Positions 13,647 to 21,648 of a stretch of 64,000 nt of DNA are shown in pieces. The position numbers and the translations under genes were made by a program. The notes under the pieces were generated by a model, which worked only from the letters and a program-made list of their open reading frames with translations, made no database searches and had not been told where the DNA came from. Numbering within the stretch: position 1 is the stretch's first letter; each line of letters opens with the position of its first letter. Source of the stretch: Enterocloster clostridioformis (GTDB taxonomy: Bacteria; Bacillota; Clostridia; Lachnospirales; Lachnospiraceae); NCBI RefSeq assembly GCF_020297485.1, contig NZ_JAIWZC010000001.1, positions 5,084,001-5,148,000 of the forward strand, read 5' to 3'.

Positions 13647-15002
13647 ATGCACGAGTACCAGAGGTACTGTGTGGATTTCATAGAGACCCACGAAGAGGCA
13701 GCTGTATTGTTGGATATGGGACTTGGCAAAACAGCAATTGCACTGACGGCGATTTTCGATTTGGTCTATGACTTCTTTCTGGTGAGAAAGGTGCTGGTGG
13801 TGGCACCGCTTAGAGTGGCGCGAGATCAGTGGATCGCGGAGGTCGGAAAGTGGGAGCATTTGTCGGATTTGAGGGTAAGCGTGGTTGTCGGGACCGAGCA
13901 GGAGAGGAAGATCGCGCTTATGAGAAGTGCGGACGTGTATGTGATAAACCGTGAGAATGTGGCATGGCTGGTAGAAAAAAGCGGAGCCGTTCTGGATTTT
14001 GACATGCTCGTGGTGGATGAGCTGAGTTCTTTTAAGAATTCAGACAGTAAGAGGTTTAAGGGGTTGATGAAATTAAGACCGAAGATAAAAAGAACAGTAG
14101 GTCTGACAGGCACACCTGCATCCAACGGCTTAATGGATCTCTTTGCTGAGTATAAGCTGCTGGATAAGGGAAAGCGGCTGGGAAGATTCATTACGAGGTA
14201 TAGAAGCGACTACTTCAAGCCGGACAAGATGAACGGAGCAGTGGTCTATTCCTACAAGCCACTCCCGTTTGCTGAGGAGGAAATCTATAAAAAGATTTCT
14301 GACATGACCATTTCCATGAAGTCTACGGATTACTTACTGATGCCGGAAAAGATCATGACTGAGTGCATGGTCACGATGGATGAAAAGGAAAAGAAAAAAT
14401 ATGATGAGCTGAGAAAAGAATTGGTGCTGAACATGGGGGAAGAAAACGAGATCACCGCAGCAAATGCAGCTGCTCTCTGCGGAAAACTTTCCCAGCTGGC
14501 GAATGGTGCAATCTATACCGATGACAAAAAGGTGATGCAGTTTCATGAGAAGAAGCTGGATGCACTGGAAGACCTGATCGAGGCAGCCAATGGAAAACCG
14601 GTTCTGGTAGCGTACTGGTACCAGCATGATCTGGAACGGATCAGGAAAAGACTGGATGAGAAGAAGATCGAGTATGACAAGATAGACAGCGGCGAGAGCA
14701 TTAAACGGTGGAACTCCGGTCAGCTCCCCGTTGGTCTGATCCACCCGGCTTCTGCCGGCCATGGTCTGAATCTTCAGAGCGGCGGAAACTGCATCATCTG
14801 GTTTGGAATTACATGGTCGCTGGAACTTTACCAGCAGACCAACGGAAGATTATGGCGGCAGGGACAAAATTCTCAGACAGTGGTTATAAATCATATCATC
14901 ACATCTGGCACTATAGATGAGAGGATTCTCCGAGTGCTCAAAGGTAAGGATGCGACACAGGAGGAGCTGATCGATGCAGTAAAAGCAAATTTAGGAGGAT
15001 AA
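13647..15002 (+). CDS. SNF2-family phage helicase
   Basis: 451 aa from ATG 13647 (GAGGGAG in front; an upstream in-frame TTG lacks an SD). Helicase motifs: Q-like HEYQRYCVDFI, Walker A MGLGKTAIAL near residue 25-33, motif II VVDELS near 125, motif III VGLTGTPASN near 155, motif VI QQTNGRLWRQGQ near 396. The size and compact layout are those of phage SNF2 ATPases found with VRR-NUC nucleases. It probably remodels or translocates on dsDNA during replication or repair. It ends four bases before the next gene. Confidence 0.88.
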   Translation: MHEYQRYCVDFIETHEEAAVLLDMGLGKTAIALTAIFDLVYDFFLVRKVLVVAPLRVARDQWIAEVGKWEHLSDLRVSVVVGTEQERKIALMRSADVYVINRENVAWLVEKSGAVLDFDMLVVDELSSFKNSDSKRFKGLMKLRPKIKRTVGLTGTPASNGLMDLFAEYKLLDKGKRLGRFITRYRSDYFKPDKMNGAVVYSYKPLPFAEEEIYKKISDMTISMKSTDYLLMPEKIMTECMVTMDEKEKKKYDELRKELVLNMGEENEITAANAAALCGKLSQLANGAIYTDDKKVMQFHEKKLDALEDLIEAANGKPVLVAYWYQHDLERIRKRLDEKKIEYDKIDSGESIKRWNSGQLPVGLIHPASAGHGLNLQSGGNCIIWFGITWSLELYQQTNGRLWRQGQNSQTVVINHIITSGTIDERILRVLKGKDATQEELIDAVKANLGG

Positions 15003-15006
15003 GAAG

Positions 15007-15240
15007 ATGGCAAGTGAATTTGAATCATATGAGAATCTGGCCAATGCGATTATTATTTCGGCAGCGAAGGACTACCGGGTCGCACTCCGCAGACAGATGC
15101 GGCATCCCGGCGGACAAGAGACAAAACACACAGTTGACCGTTTGGAGAGCTTTTTCCGGTCAGCATGGTTTGGGGTGTTGACGGATGTTGACGGTGAGTA
15201 TCTGATGGCCCGTATCAGAAAAGAAGTTGAAGCAGCATAA
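15007..15240 (+). CDS. Small conserved phage protein
   Basis: 77 aa, SD TTAGGAGG. Sequence ESYENLANAIIISAAKDYRV ... RLESFFRSAWFGVLTDVDGE ... is helical with a conserved-looking RLESFFRS-WF-LT-DG segment seen in small Firmicutes phage proteins of unknown function that sit between the SNF2 helicase and an ArpU/sigma-like regulator. No known motif. The context suggests late-gene control or replication, which is inference. Confidence 0.65.
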   Translation: MASEFESYENLANAIIISAAKDYRVALRRQMRHPGGQETKHTVDRLESFFRSAWFGVLTDVDGEYLMARIRKEVEAA

Positions 15241-15311
15241 AACGGGAAACGATGACAAACAAAGACAAAACATGCCAATCCGAGTGGAATAAAAAATCGG
15301 AGGTATGCAAG

Positions 15312-15761
15312 ATGAGCATTATGTGGAAGTATCTGGATAAGAGAGCGGCAGCAATTAAGGCTATCGGTGATTACGATAATATGCAGTTCATTATCCGTAA
15401 TACAAAAGATGAGATTACGGTTGAGAGTGACCGAATGGTGGGTGTGGGAAGTCCGAACATGGATGGTATGCCGCACGCCCACAATCCGCAGGCGGGAGAG
15501 GAGAGGATTCTGGATGGCATTGAGAAAATTGATATTCTGAAAGAACGGTATCGGCAGGCGGTCGAGTACATGGACTGGTTCCAGCCAGCGTGGGATGGTC
15601 TGACGGAAGATGACAAGTATGTTCTGGAATGTTTCTATCAGACGGAAAGTAGCGATGTGAATCTGATCTGCGACCACTTTGGTATTGAGCGTTCCTCAGC
15701 TTATAACAAAAAGAACCGTGCGCTGGACAAGCTGGTTACACGGCTCTATGGCAAGGATTGA
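15312..15761 (+). CDS. ArpU/sigma region 4-like transcription regulator
   Basis: 149 aa from ATG 15312, eight bases after CGGAGG; an in-frame ATG at 15252 has no SD. The C-terminal half carries LTEDDKYVLECFYQTESSD followed by VNLICDHFGIERSSAYNKKN, a sigma-70 region 4 / DUF1492-type helix-turn-helix. Such proteins end the early operon in many Firmicutes phages and are thought to switch on late genes. A strong terminator follows immediately. Possible targets here include the promoter cassettes at 25-33 kb or the packaging genes; this is inference. Confidence 0.75.
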   Translation: MSIMWKYLDKRAAAIKAIGDYDNMQFIIRNTKDEITVESDRMVGVGSPNMDGMPHAHNPQAGEERILDGIEKIDILKERYRQAVEYMDWFQPAWDGLTEDDKYVLECFYQTESSDVNLICDHFGIERSSAYNKKNRALDKLVTRLYGKD

Positions 15762-15766
15762 TTCAC

Positions 15767-15796
15767 GGGGCTCCGAAAGGAGCCTCGATTTTTTTG
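15767..15796 (+). terminator. Intrinsic terminator ending the replication operon
   Basis: GGGGCTCC-GAAA-GGAGCCTC then a run of seven T. Confidence 0.85.
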
Positions 15797-15834
15797 TTTG
15801 GCGGTTCTGTTTTTGTATTTTATGGATTTGGGAG

Positions 15835-15927
15835 ATGAGTAAAATCGTGGACGACTTTATGGCAGGAGTGTGTTATGATGGGAGCATGAAAAAAGGCCAG
15901 ACGAGAATGGCCGGAGCGAATGAGTAA
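15835..15927 (+). CDS. Micro-ORF 1 of a tandem pair before the MazF-like gene
   Basis: 30 codons, MSKIVDDFMAGVCYDG then SMKKGQTRMAGANE. SD is weak (TTGGGAG). It shares its first 20+ bases and much of its first 60 with the next micro-ORF, whose ATG overlaps this stop (ATGAGTAA). The region may instead be a duplicated promoter or operator that happens to be open. Confidence 0.35.
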   Translation: MSKIVDDFMAGVCYDGSMKKGQTRMAGANE

Positions 15928-16063
15928 AATCGTGGACGACATGGCGGACAAAGTGTGCTATGCTAGTACCATGAAAATAGGCCCGGAGGAAATCCGGGAG
16001 AGCAGAAGCCTTGGAGGATCAATTCCCCCAGGGCTATTTTTATGCCCGGAAGGGGGAGGATAA
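15920..16063 (+). CDS. Micro-ORF 2 of a tandem pair, abuts the MazF-like gene
   Basis: 47 codons, MSKIVDDMADKVCYASTMKI followed by a Gly/Pro/Glu-rich tail. The ATG overlaps the stop of micro-ORF 1, and its TAA ends one base before the toxin ATG, which uses the GGGGGAGGA inside its last codons. If translated it is a candidate antitoxin or leader peptide for the downstream gene; it resembles no antitoxin family I know. Confidence 0.35.
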   Translation: MSKIVDDMADKVCYASTMKIGPEEIRESRSLGGSIPPGLFLCPEGGG

Positions 16064-16064
16064 G

Positions 16065-16475
16065 ATGGGCAGAAAGAACCGACCTGTAAAAATACGTAAG
16101 AAGTCGCTTCCTGATGTCACCAGAATTCAGCCGCCAAAGCGGATGGATATCTGGTACGCACATTTGAGGGAGAATACAGGCACTTCGGTGCAGGAGGGCA
16201 GTCGTCCGGTACTGGTCATCAGCAATGATATGGCAAATAAGAATTCCGATGTGGTCACTGTGATCCCGCTGACCAGTCAGATGAAGAGAATCGAACTGCC
16301 GACGCACTGCATTATTCGTGATCTGCTGGATGAGGATTCTGTTGTTCTGGCAGAACAGATCACAGCAATTCCGAAGTGGAGACTGCACAGGAAACTGTGC
16401 AGCTGCACGGATGAAGTGCAGGTAAATGAAATAGAAAGAGCTGTAAAGGTACAGCTTGGATTGGAGGATATCTAA
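16065..16475 (+). CDS. MazF/PemK-like endoribonuclease toxin
   Basis: 136 aa. Core: MDIWYAHLRENTGTSVQEGS, RPVLVISNDMANKNSDVVTV, IPLTSQ, VVLAEQITAIPKWRL match the MazF/PemK beta-barrel fold, including the RPVLVIS strand and the T-S motif of the active site. Members cut mRNA at short sequences. No standard MazE-type antitoxin is adjacent; the two micro-ORFs upstream are the only candidates. It may act as a phage stability or exclusion module. SD GGGGGAGG; two bases separate it from the next gene. Confidence 0.85.
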   Translation: MGRKNRPVKIRKKSLPDVTRIQPPKRMDIWYAHLRENTGTSVQEGSRPVLVISNDMANKNSDVVTVIPLTSQMKRIELPTHCIIRDLLDEDSVVLAEQITAIPKWRLHRKLCSCTDEVQVNEIERAVKVQLGLEDI

Positions 16476-16476
16476 A

Positions 16477-16917
16477 ATGATGAGCAATTTTAGAATCGAT
16501 TTGGGACAGCGAGCAAATGACAAGGACCTCTTTGAAAATGTTGAGAAACACTTCGAGGGTGCGGAGATCCAGCAGGTGATGCCGATCCCGGAGAACATGG
16601 CAGTTATGCTGGTGGAAGTGAATGCAGACGATGAGCCTGTCTGCTGCGACAGCCGCGACACGAACTGGCCTACTGGGCTGGCTGTGGTGAAACTCAAGGA
16701 TGGCGTGGGCTGTTACCCGATCGACCTTGTGGAAGGCGATTTGAAAATCGAAGCCCAGCTGGTGAACCGTCATAAGTGCGGCAAATGCGGCAGGGAGATG
16801 AAGATCCTCCTCAAACCTGGTCAGGAAGGCTTTGAGGCAAAGTACCGCTGTGAATGCTGTGACCGGACGGTCAAGCTGAATCCTGATGGAAGTGAGGAGG
16901 ACGAAACCCATGAGTAA
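16477..16917 (+). CDS. Hypothetical protein with C-terminal zinc ribbon
   Basis: 146 aa, SD TTGGAGG, ATG at 16477 (a second ATG is the next codon). The N-terminal ~95 residues are a mixed alpha/beta domain of unknown type (IQQVMPIPENMAVMLVEV). The C-terminus has a clear Cys4 ribbon: HKCGKCGREMKIL ... YRCECCDRTVKL (about residues 103-137). Probably binds nucleic acid or a protein partner. Its stop codon lies inside the start of the SAM synthetase gene (8-base overlap), so the two are translationally coupled. Confidence 0.65.
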   Translation: MMSNFRIDLGQRANDKDLFENVEKHFEGAEIQQVMPIPENMAVMLVEVNADDEPVCCDSRDTNWPTGLAVVKLKDGVGCYPIDLVEGDLKIEAQLVNRHKCGKCGREMKILLKPGQEGFEAKYRCECCDRTVKLNPDGSEEDETHE

Positions 16918-17977
16918 GATTATCACCTGTGAACAGGTCAGCAATGGCCATCCCGATAAAATCTGTGACCAGATCGCAGATGCCATCGTGACCGATATTC
17001 TTCAGCATGACAAGAACGCCCGTGTGGCAATCGAGTGTCTGCTGAAAAAGAGCCAGCTTTTTATTGCCGGTGAGGTCACCACCGACTACCGGCCAAACTA
17101 CAATCAGATCGTCCACGATGTGTTCAACCGCATCGGCACCGAAAAGCTGGGGTGGAACCTGACCGAGCTTCTCCGCATAGGCATTCTGGTGGACAAGCAG
17201 TCCCCGGATATTGCGCTCGGTGTGGACAAAGGCGGTGCCGGTGACCAGGGAATCATGTATGGCTACGCCACCAACGAAACGGCAGAGCAGATGCCGATCC
17301 CGTACATGGTCGCTACCAAGTTCCTACAGCTTCTCAAGGCACATCCGTCTAAGATGTTCCGTGCAGATGCCAAGGCGCAGGTAAGCTACGATTACGACAC
17401 TGGTCGTATCACCACCTTCCTCTGTTCAGTGCAGCACAGCCTGGATGTGGAGGTCAGCGATTTCCGCCACATCATCGAATCCATGATGGTGCTGGCCGCC
17501 TGCGAGTACGGTCTGGACGGTGACTTTACGAAGCTGGTCAATCCTACCGGCCGTTTTGTGCTGGGCGGCAGTTACGCTGACTGTGGTGTGACCGGACGCA
17601 AGCTGGCATGTGATACCTACGGCGGCATTGGACGAATGGGTGGCGGTGCATTGAGTGGCAAAGACCCTACCAAGGTGGACCGCTCCGCAGCATACATGGC
17701 TCGGAAGATCGCCAAAGACATCGTGCAGGCGGGCTACGCAGACAAGTGCGAAGTCCAGCTGGCTTACGCCATCGGCGTGGTACAGCCAGTCGGTGTGTCG
17801 GTGGAGTGTTTCGGTACGGCGCACCAGTCCCTTGACTTCATCGAAGCCTACGTCCATGACAGCTATGACCTGACCCCGCAGGGTATCATCAAGCGGCTGG
17901 GACTGCTGGATGTAGATTACAACAAGGTCAGTGCTTACGGTCACTTCGGCAAGGCTGGTCTTCCGTGGGAGGACTGA
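16910..17977 (+). CDS. metK: S-adenosylmethionine synthetase
   Basis: 355 aa, slightly shorter than the ~380-400 of chromosomal MetK. Recognised by the N-terminal NGHPDKICDQIADAIV motif (ATP binding), GAGDQGIMYGYATNET, GGSYADCGVTGRKLACDTYG (catalytic region) and KDPTKVDRSAAYMARKIAK. It makes SAM from methionine and ATP. In this phage it lies in the same segment as three DNA methyltransferases (19761-24765), so it probably raises the SAM supply for DNA modification. GAGGAGG precedes the ATG. It overlaps the zinc-ribbon gene and is followed three bases later by an HNH gene. Confidence 0.92.
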   Translation: MSKIITCEQVSNGHPDKICDQIADAIVTDILQHDKNARVAIECLLKKSQLFIAGEVTTDYRPNYNQIVHDVFNRIGTEKLGWNLTELLRIGILVDKQSPDIALGVDKGGAGDQGIMYGYATNETAEQMPIPYMVATKFLQLLKAHPSKMFRADAKAQVSYDYDTGRITTFLCSVQHSLDVEVSDFRHIIESMMVLAACEYGLDGDFTKLVNPTGRFVLGGSYADCGVTGRKLACDTYGGIGRMGGGALSGKDPTKVDRSAAYMARKIAKDIVQAGYADKCEVQLAYAIGVVQPVGVSVECFGTAHQSLDFIEAYVHDSYDLTPQGIIKRLGLLDVDYNKVSAYGHFGKAGLPWED

Positions 17978-17980
17978 CCC

Positions 17981-18340
17981 ATGCCGTACAGACCAAAGAC
18001 ACCGTGCCGTCATCCCGGCTGCCCGGAGCTGGTGGAAGTCGGCCGGCTCTACTGTGAGAAGCACCTGGCTCTCCATCCAGAAGTCACCCGCCCGGCAGCG
18101 AAGCGTGGATACAACAGACGGTGGCAGAAAGCAAGAAAGTCGTACCTGGAAGCGCATCCGCTCTGTGTGCAGTGTGCCAAGCAGGGCAAGTACGTCCGGG
18201 CAACGGTGGTGGATCACATCGTTCCGCACCGTGGTGACCAGAAACTTTTCTGGGATCAGAACAACTGGCAGTCGCTGTGCAAGAGCTGTCACGATAAGAA
18301 GACGCTGACCGAAGACATCAACCCGACCTACACCTACTGA
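17981..18340 (+). CDS. HNH endonuclease (packaging-associated type)
   Basis: 119 aa. Zinc-binding pairs CRHPGCPELVEVGRLYCEKH and LCVQCAK, then ATVVDHIVPHRGDQ, NNWQSLCKSCHDKKT: the standard small phage HNH protein that usually stands next to the terminase genes and assists DNA packaging. Here it is 15 kb upstream of the terminase, directly after metK. GGGAGGA lies 9 bases before the ATG. The displacement may reflect later insertion of the methylation and accessory modules. Confidence 0.88.
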   Translation: MPYRPKTPCRHPGCPELVEVGRLYCEKHLALHPEVTRPAAKRGYNRRWQKARKSYLEAHPLCVQCAKQGKYVRATVVDHIVPHRGDQKLFWDQNNWQSLCKSCHDKKTLTEDINPTYTY

Positions 18341-18740
18341 CAGCCCCACCGGGGCCGGGGTCACTTCTCTACGGTGAAGTCACACGGAGACCGGTGGCCC
18401 CTTTTCTGTGAAAAAGCGCAAAATTGATAGGCCGGGGGTCAGAGGATTAACGGCGCAAAATGAAACAGGAAAATGTACAGGCATCGAAGCTTTCGTTCCG
18501 GTGCTATTCTTTTTCCCCGAAATGAACCAAAGTGTGTGAAACCTCTCGTAAACAGGGAGCTTTCGCACATTTTAGCTTGTTCCGGGAGGAGCAGGGGCGA
18601 GCGGGAATCGGCCGCCGCAACAACGATCCAACTTGGCGGGGCAGTGCCGATTTCCACTTCGCCGCTTTTCGCATGAATTATGAGATTTTTCTAAGAAACC
18701 GCCGAAGAAACGGCGAAAAATGAGAGTGAGGTGAGGGCAG
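18341..18740 (+). other. 400-bp structured non-coding stretch
   Basis: No convincing gene on either strand. Start: GCCCC-ACC-GGGGC hairpin and a longer GGGGCC ... GGCCCC stem followed by TTTTCTG (terminator-like). Middle: GGAATCGGC / GCCGATTTCC bracket CGCC/GGCG pairs (about 18601-18655). End: CGCCG-AAGAAA-CGGCG followed by AAAAA at about 18701. The density of paired segments suggests a leader or small RNA for the zinc-protein genes downstream. Confidence 0.4.
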
Positions 18741-19061
18741 ATGGAAGATTACACGGCTGAGATGATCAGGGACATGGCTTTTTCCTTCTGCCCTCAGTGC
18801 GGTACGGCAATCGTACCAAACCATAAAGGCAGACCACGGAAGTTCTGCTCACCGGAATGCCGGTCACGGTGGAACAACACCCACCCGAAACCAGAGAACT
18901 GGAAGACCGTGCGGTCAAAGATCTGTCCGGTGTGCGGCAGGGAGTTTTCCTACCGGCACCAGTATGGTCTGGAACGAAAATATTGCAGCCGTGCCTGTGC
19001 AAACAAAGGACGCTGGAAGGAGGGCGATACAGATGGAAGGACCGCTGAACATAGAGCGTGA
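18741..19061 (+). CDS. Zinc-knuckle protein
   Basis: 106 aa, start after GAGGTGAGGG. Two copies of a treble-clef-like zinc motif: FCPQCGTAIVPNHKGRPRKF-CSPEC and ICPVCGREFSYRHQYGLER-KYCSRAC (Cx2C ... FCSxxC). This motif is shared by the next gene and is common in Clostridia phages next to methyltransferase genes. Likely a nucleic-acid binding protein; function unknown. The end overlaps the start of the next gene by 29 bases, and the overlapping part (WKEGDTDGRTAEHRA) is low in information. Confidence 0.7.
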   Translation: MEDYTAEMIRDMAFSFCPQCGTAIVPNHKGRPRKFCSPECRSRWNNTHPKPENWKTVRSKICPVCGREFSYRHQYGLERKYCSRACANKGRWKEGDTDGRTAEHRA

Positions 19062-19527
19062 TGTGGTAAAGAACGGTGTCCGGCTGGACTGTGTATTTGA
19101 GGGCTATGAGTATCGCCCGGAAAGAGAAGAAGTCCGAAGCCAGCGGCTTGCCGGGTTTGAGTGTTCAGAGATCACAGAAAACACCGGGCTGTCTTTGGAG
19201 CAGGTCACGGATTACTGCCGGGAGCTGGGGCTGCCGGAAACGGGAAGCTGCCAGCTGCAGCCGCCGGATGGTTCAGGCGAACGCCGATGCCCGGTGTGTG
19301 GACGGATTCTCGTGCAGAGAGGAAACAGCGGCTTGAGACGGTTCTGTTCTCAGGATTGCCGGGAGGAATTTTACAGGAAACATAAGCCGTTCCGGTTAGA
19401 GGTCTGTAAAAACTGTGGGCGGGAGTTCCGTGCCGTAGATGAAGGCAAACGGCAGCGGAAGTTTTGCAGTCTGAATTGTTACTGGGATTATCGATATGGG
19501 ATGAAAGGGGAGAAGCAGGATGAGTAA
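19033..19527 (+). CDS. HTH + zinc-knuckle protein
   Basis: 164 aa from ATG 19033 (GGAGGG eight bases upstream). N-terminus: about 70 residues with a helix-turn-helix-like LAGFECSEITENTGLSLEQV. C-terminus: two zinc modules, RCPVCGRILVQRGNSGLRRF-CSQDC and VCKNCGREFRAVDEGKRQRKF-CSLNC, paralogous to those of the preceding gene. Probably a DNA- or RNA-binding regulator. Overlaps the following gene by 8 bases (ATGAGTAA), so the three genes form one coupled unit. Confidence 0.7.
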   Translation: MEGPLNIERDVVKNGVRLDCVFEGYEYRPEREEVRSQRLAGFECSEITENTGLSLEQVTDYCRELGLPETGSCQLQPPDGSGERRCPVCGRILVQRGNSGLRRFCSQDCREEFYRKHKPFRLEVCKNCGREFRAVDEGKRQRKFCSLNCYWDYRYGMKGEKQDE

Positions 19528-19744
19528 GATTATCGGTGTGTATCCGTTGTTCAACACCGGGGGTATCTGTGTACATGCGATTGACGATGCGGAAGAAAAG
19601 GTGCTGGCATCTGTGAACGGGGAAAACCCGGAATGGTGTGAGATGGCTGAACGGCCGCAGGAAGATGGAGATGAGATGGAGTCGGGCTTTTTGTTCGGCT
19701 CCTTTTTCGTGCCATTCTCCGGGGTCATACGCATGGGAATCTGA
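19520..19744 (+). CDS. Small hypothetical protein
   Basis: 74 aa. MSKIIGVYPLFNTGGICVHA begins a short alpha/beta protein; the C-terminus FLFGSFFVPFSGVIRMGI is hydrophobic but too short to call a membrane anchor. SD GAAAGGGGAGAAGCAGG; ATG overlaps the stop of the zinc-protein gene. No family recognised. It precedes the ParB-methyltransferase gene by 16 bases. Confidence 0.6.
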   Translation: MSKIIGVYPLFNTGGICVHAIDDAEEKVLASVNGENPEWCEMAERPQEDGDEMESGFLFGSFFVPFSGVIRMGI

Positions 19745-19760
19745 ATTAGGAGGAGTCTAC

Positions 19761-21041
19761 ATGAAAGCGACTGCTAAACTGAAGATGCTGCCGGTGTCCG
19801 TACTCAAGCCGGCCGCATACAATCCCCGGAAGAAGCTGAAGCCGGGGGATAAAGAGTACGAGAAGATCAAGAACTCCATTACGGAGTTCGGTTTCGCAGA
19901 TCCTTTGGTAGTCAATGCCGACATGACGATCATCGGCGGCCACCAGAGATTGACCGTAGCGATGGAGCTGGGCTACACCGAAGTGCCTTGCGCGGTGGTG
20001 GACATCGACAAGACCAGGGAGAAAGCCCTGAACATTGCGCTCAATAAGATCACGGGTGCGTGGGATGATTCCCTGCTGGCTGACCTGCTCAAAGACATCG
20101 AAGATTCCAACTTTGACCTTGGCAAGACAGGTTTTGATCCGCCTGAGATCGAGACGCTGTTCAACAAGGTACACAGCAAAGAGGTCAAGGAAGATGACTT
20201 CGATGTGGAATCCGAGCTGAAGCAGCCGTGCTTTTCCAAGACCGGGGATATCTGGCATCTTGGTAAGCACACGGTTATCTGCGGAGATTCCACTGACCCG
20301 GAAGCATACAAGAATCTGCTGGGCGATACCAAGGTCAATCTGGTTTGTACGGATGCACCTTACTTCGTGAAGTTGGAGAATGCTTCTGGCAGTATCAAGA
20401 ATGATGATCTGGATGACAAGTCCGCTTATGAGTTTTTGATGAAGGTCTACGCCAACTTCAAAAATGCGATGGCACTGGACGCTTCCATCTATGAATTCTA
20501 CGCCACGATGAAAGCCCGTGTGTTTTACGATGCTTTCGAGGATGCGGGCTTCAAGGTGGGAGCCGGACTGATTTGGAAGAAGCCACGTGCGCCGCTGATG
20601 CGTACTGACTGGAAGTTCAACTCCGAACCGATCATCTTTGGATGGCGCAAGGATGGCCGTCACCGCTGGTACGGCGACCAGAAGCAGACCAATGTGTTTG
20701 AATTTGATGGCATCAAGAATTCAAAAGAGGACGGTTTCGGTCATCCCTCTAGTAAGCCGGTTCCATTGATTGCCTATCTGATCAAGCAGTCCACCATGAC
20801 CAATGGCATTGTGCTGGATGGCTTCCTCGGCAGTGCATCTACCCTGATTGCCTGTGAACAGATTGATCGAATCTGCTATGGTGTGGAGCTGGAACCGAAG
20901 TTTGTAGATGTGGCGGTTAAGCGGTACGTCCAATTTAAGGAAGGTCACTACGATGATGTGTATGTCATCCGAGATGGTCAGAAGTTGAAGTTCGATGAGG
21001 TGGCAACCTTTGAGCCGGAAAGTGAGGTTGCCAATGAGTAA
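19761..21041 (+). CDS. ParB-like domain fused to DNA adenine/cytosine-N4 methyltransferase
   Basis: 426 aa, start after TTAGGAGGAG. Residues about 5-100: ParB/sulfiredoxin-like domain (VLKPAAYNPRKKLKPGD, ITEFGFADPLVVN, IIGGHQRLTVAMELG, VDIDKTREKALNIALNK). Residues about 155-420: beta-class amino-methyltransferase with VNLVCTDAPYFVKL (a DPPY variant, motif IV) before VLDGFLGSASTLIACEQ (SAM-binding motif I). Typical of Firmicutes phages; modifies phage or host DNA. SAM may come from the phage MetK. Its stop overlaps the ATG of an inserted HNH gene. Confidence 0.88.
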   Translation: MKATAKLKMLPVSVLKPAAYNPRKKLKPGDKEYEKIKNSITEFGFADPLVVNADMTIIGGHQRLTVAMELGYTEVPCAVVDIDKTREKALNIALNKITGAWDDSLLADLLKDIEDSNFDLGKTGFDPPEIETLFNKVHSKEVKEDDFDVESELKQPCFSKTGDIWHLGKHTVICGDSTDPEAYKNLLGDTKVNLVCTDAPYFVKLENASGSIKNDDLDDKSAYEFLMKVYANFKNAMALDASIYEFYATMKARVFYDAFEDAGFKVGAGLIWKKPRAPLMRTDWKFNSEPIIFGWRKDGRHRWYGDQKQTNVFEFDGIKNSKEDGFGHPSSKPVPLIAYLIKQSTMTNGIVLDGFLGSASTLIACEQIDRICYGVELEPKFVDVAVKRYVQFKEGHYDDVYVIRDGQKLKFDEVATFEPESEVANE

Positions 21042-21051
21042 TGTGAAATAC
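21024..21051 (+). repeat. 28-bp junction repeat, left copy
   Basis: GAGGTTGCCAATGAGTAATG plus the next eight bases; differs from the right copy at 21631-21658 in two positions. It holds the stop of one gene and the ATG of the next. The copies bracket the HNH gene. Confidence 0.85.
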
Positions 21052-21648
21052 ACATTTTCCGATGATGGAAAAACGGGATATGGCTGGCTTCATGATGGAA
21101 CTCGGTTTCTGTTTGATGCAGAAGACTTCGAGAAAATTAGAGACACGAACTGGTATCGTAATCTAAATGAAGATGATAGCCATCGACTTTATATCACTAC
21201 CCATAACGGAACCTACCTGCACCGGTATATTTTTCCAAATGTACCTGCGGGTTACGAGGTCGATCATATCAGTCTGGACACGCTGGATAATCGGAAGTGC
21301 AATCTTCGTGTATGTACTCACCAGCAGAACCAGTGCAATCAGCCCTTGCAGAGAAACAATACTTCAGGTGTATCGGGCGTGAGCTTTTATCCTCCAAGAA
21401 ATAAATACCGTGCAAGAATCAAAGCAAGTCAGCATGATATCCATCTTGGATATTACCTGACTTTTGAGGAAGCGGTACAAGCTCGAAATGTTGGTATGCG
21501 GTGTATGTTTGGAGATTATGGTCGGTATAACGATGTGGCCGATGCTCCAGAGTGGATAAGAAAACAGGTTACGGAAAAATGTATGCGCTTTGCAGACTTT
21601 GCGGTTTGTGGCACATTTTGTTTTTCTGGGGAGGTCGCCAATGAGTAA
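21034..21648 (+). CDS. HNH/AP2-type homing endonuclease inserted between methyltransferase genes
   Basis: 204 aa. N-terminal DNA-contact region, HNH-like YEVDHISLDTLDNRKCNLRV followed by CTHQQNQCNQ, then an AP2-like DNA-binding region GVSGVSFYPPRNKYRARIKA ... LGYYLTFEEAVQARN. It is a free-standing homing endonuclease. Its start (MSNVK) and end (EVANE) duplicate the start of the downstream and the end of the upstream methyltransferase gene, so insertion kept both stop/start overlaps intact. The GAGG of the duplicated junction supplies its SD. Confidence 0.85.
   Translation: MSNVKYTFSDDGKTGYGWLHDGTRFLFDAEDFEKIRDTNWYRNLNEDDSHRLYITTHNGTYLHRYIFPNVPAGYEVDHISLDTLDNRKCNLRVCTHQQNQCNQPLQRNNTSGVSGVSFYPPRNKYRARIKASQHDIHLGYYLTFEEAVQARNVGMRCMFGDYGRYNDVADAPEWIRKQVTEKCMRFADFAVCGTFCFSGEVANE

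Noticed and set aside
14882..14930. GTGGTTATAAATCATATC... CATCTGGC resembles the GGTTATAAAA RNA motif
   Set aside because: It lies in the conserved VVINHIITSGTIDERI segment of the SNF2 helicase, where the protein sequence explains the bases; the G-run hairpin and the stem are missing.
17981..18340. Homing endonuclease
   Set aside because: The HNH type here (CxxC pairs plus VVDHIVPH and SLCKSCH) is the packaging-associated family, and it does not interrupt any gene.
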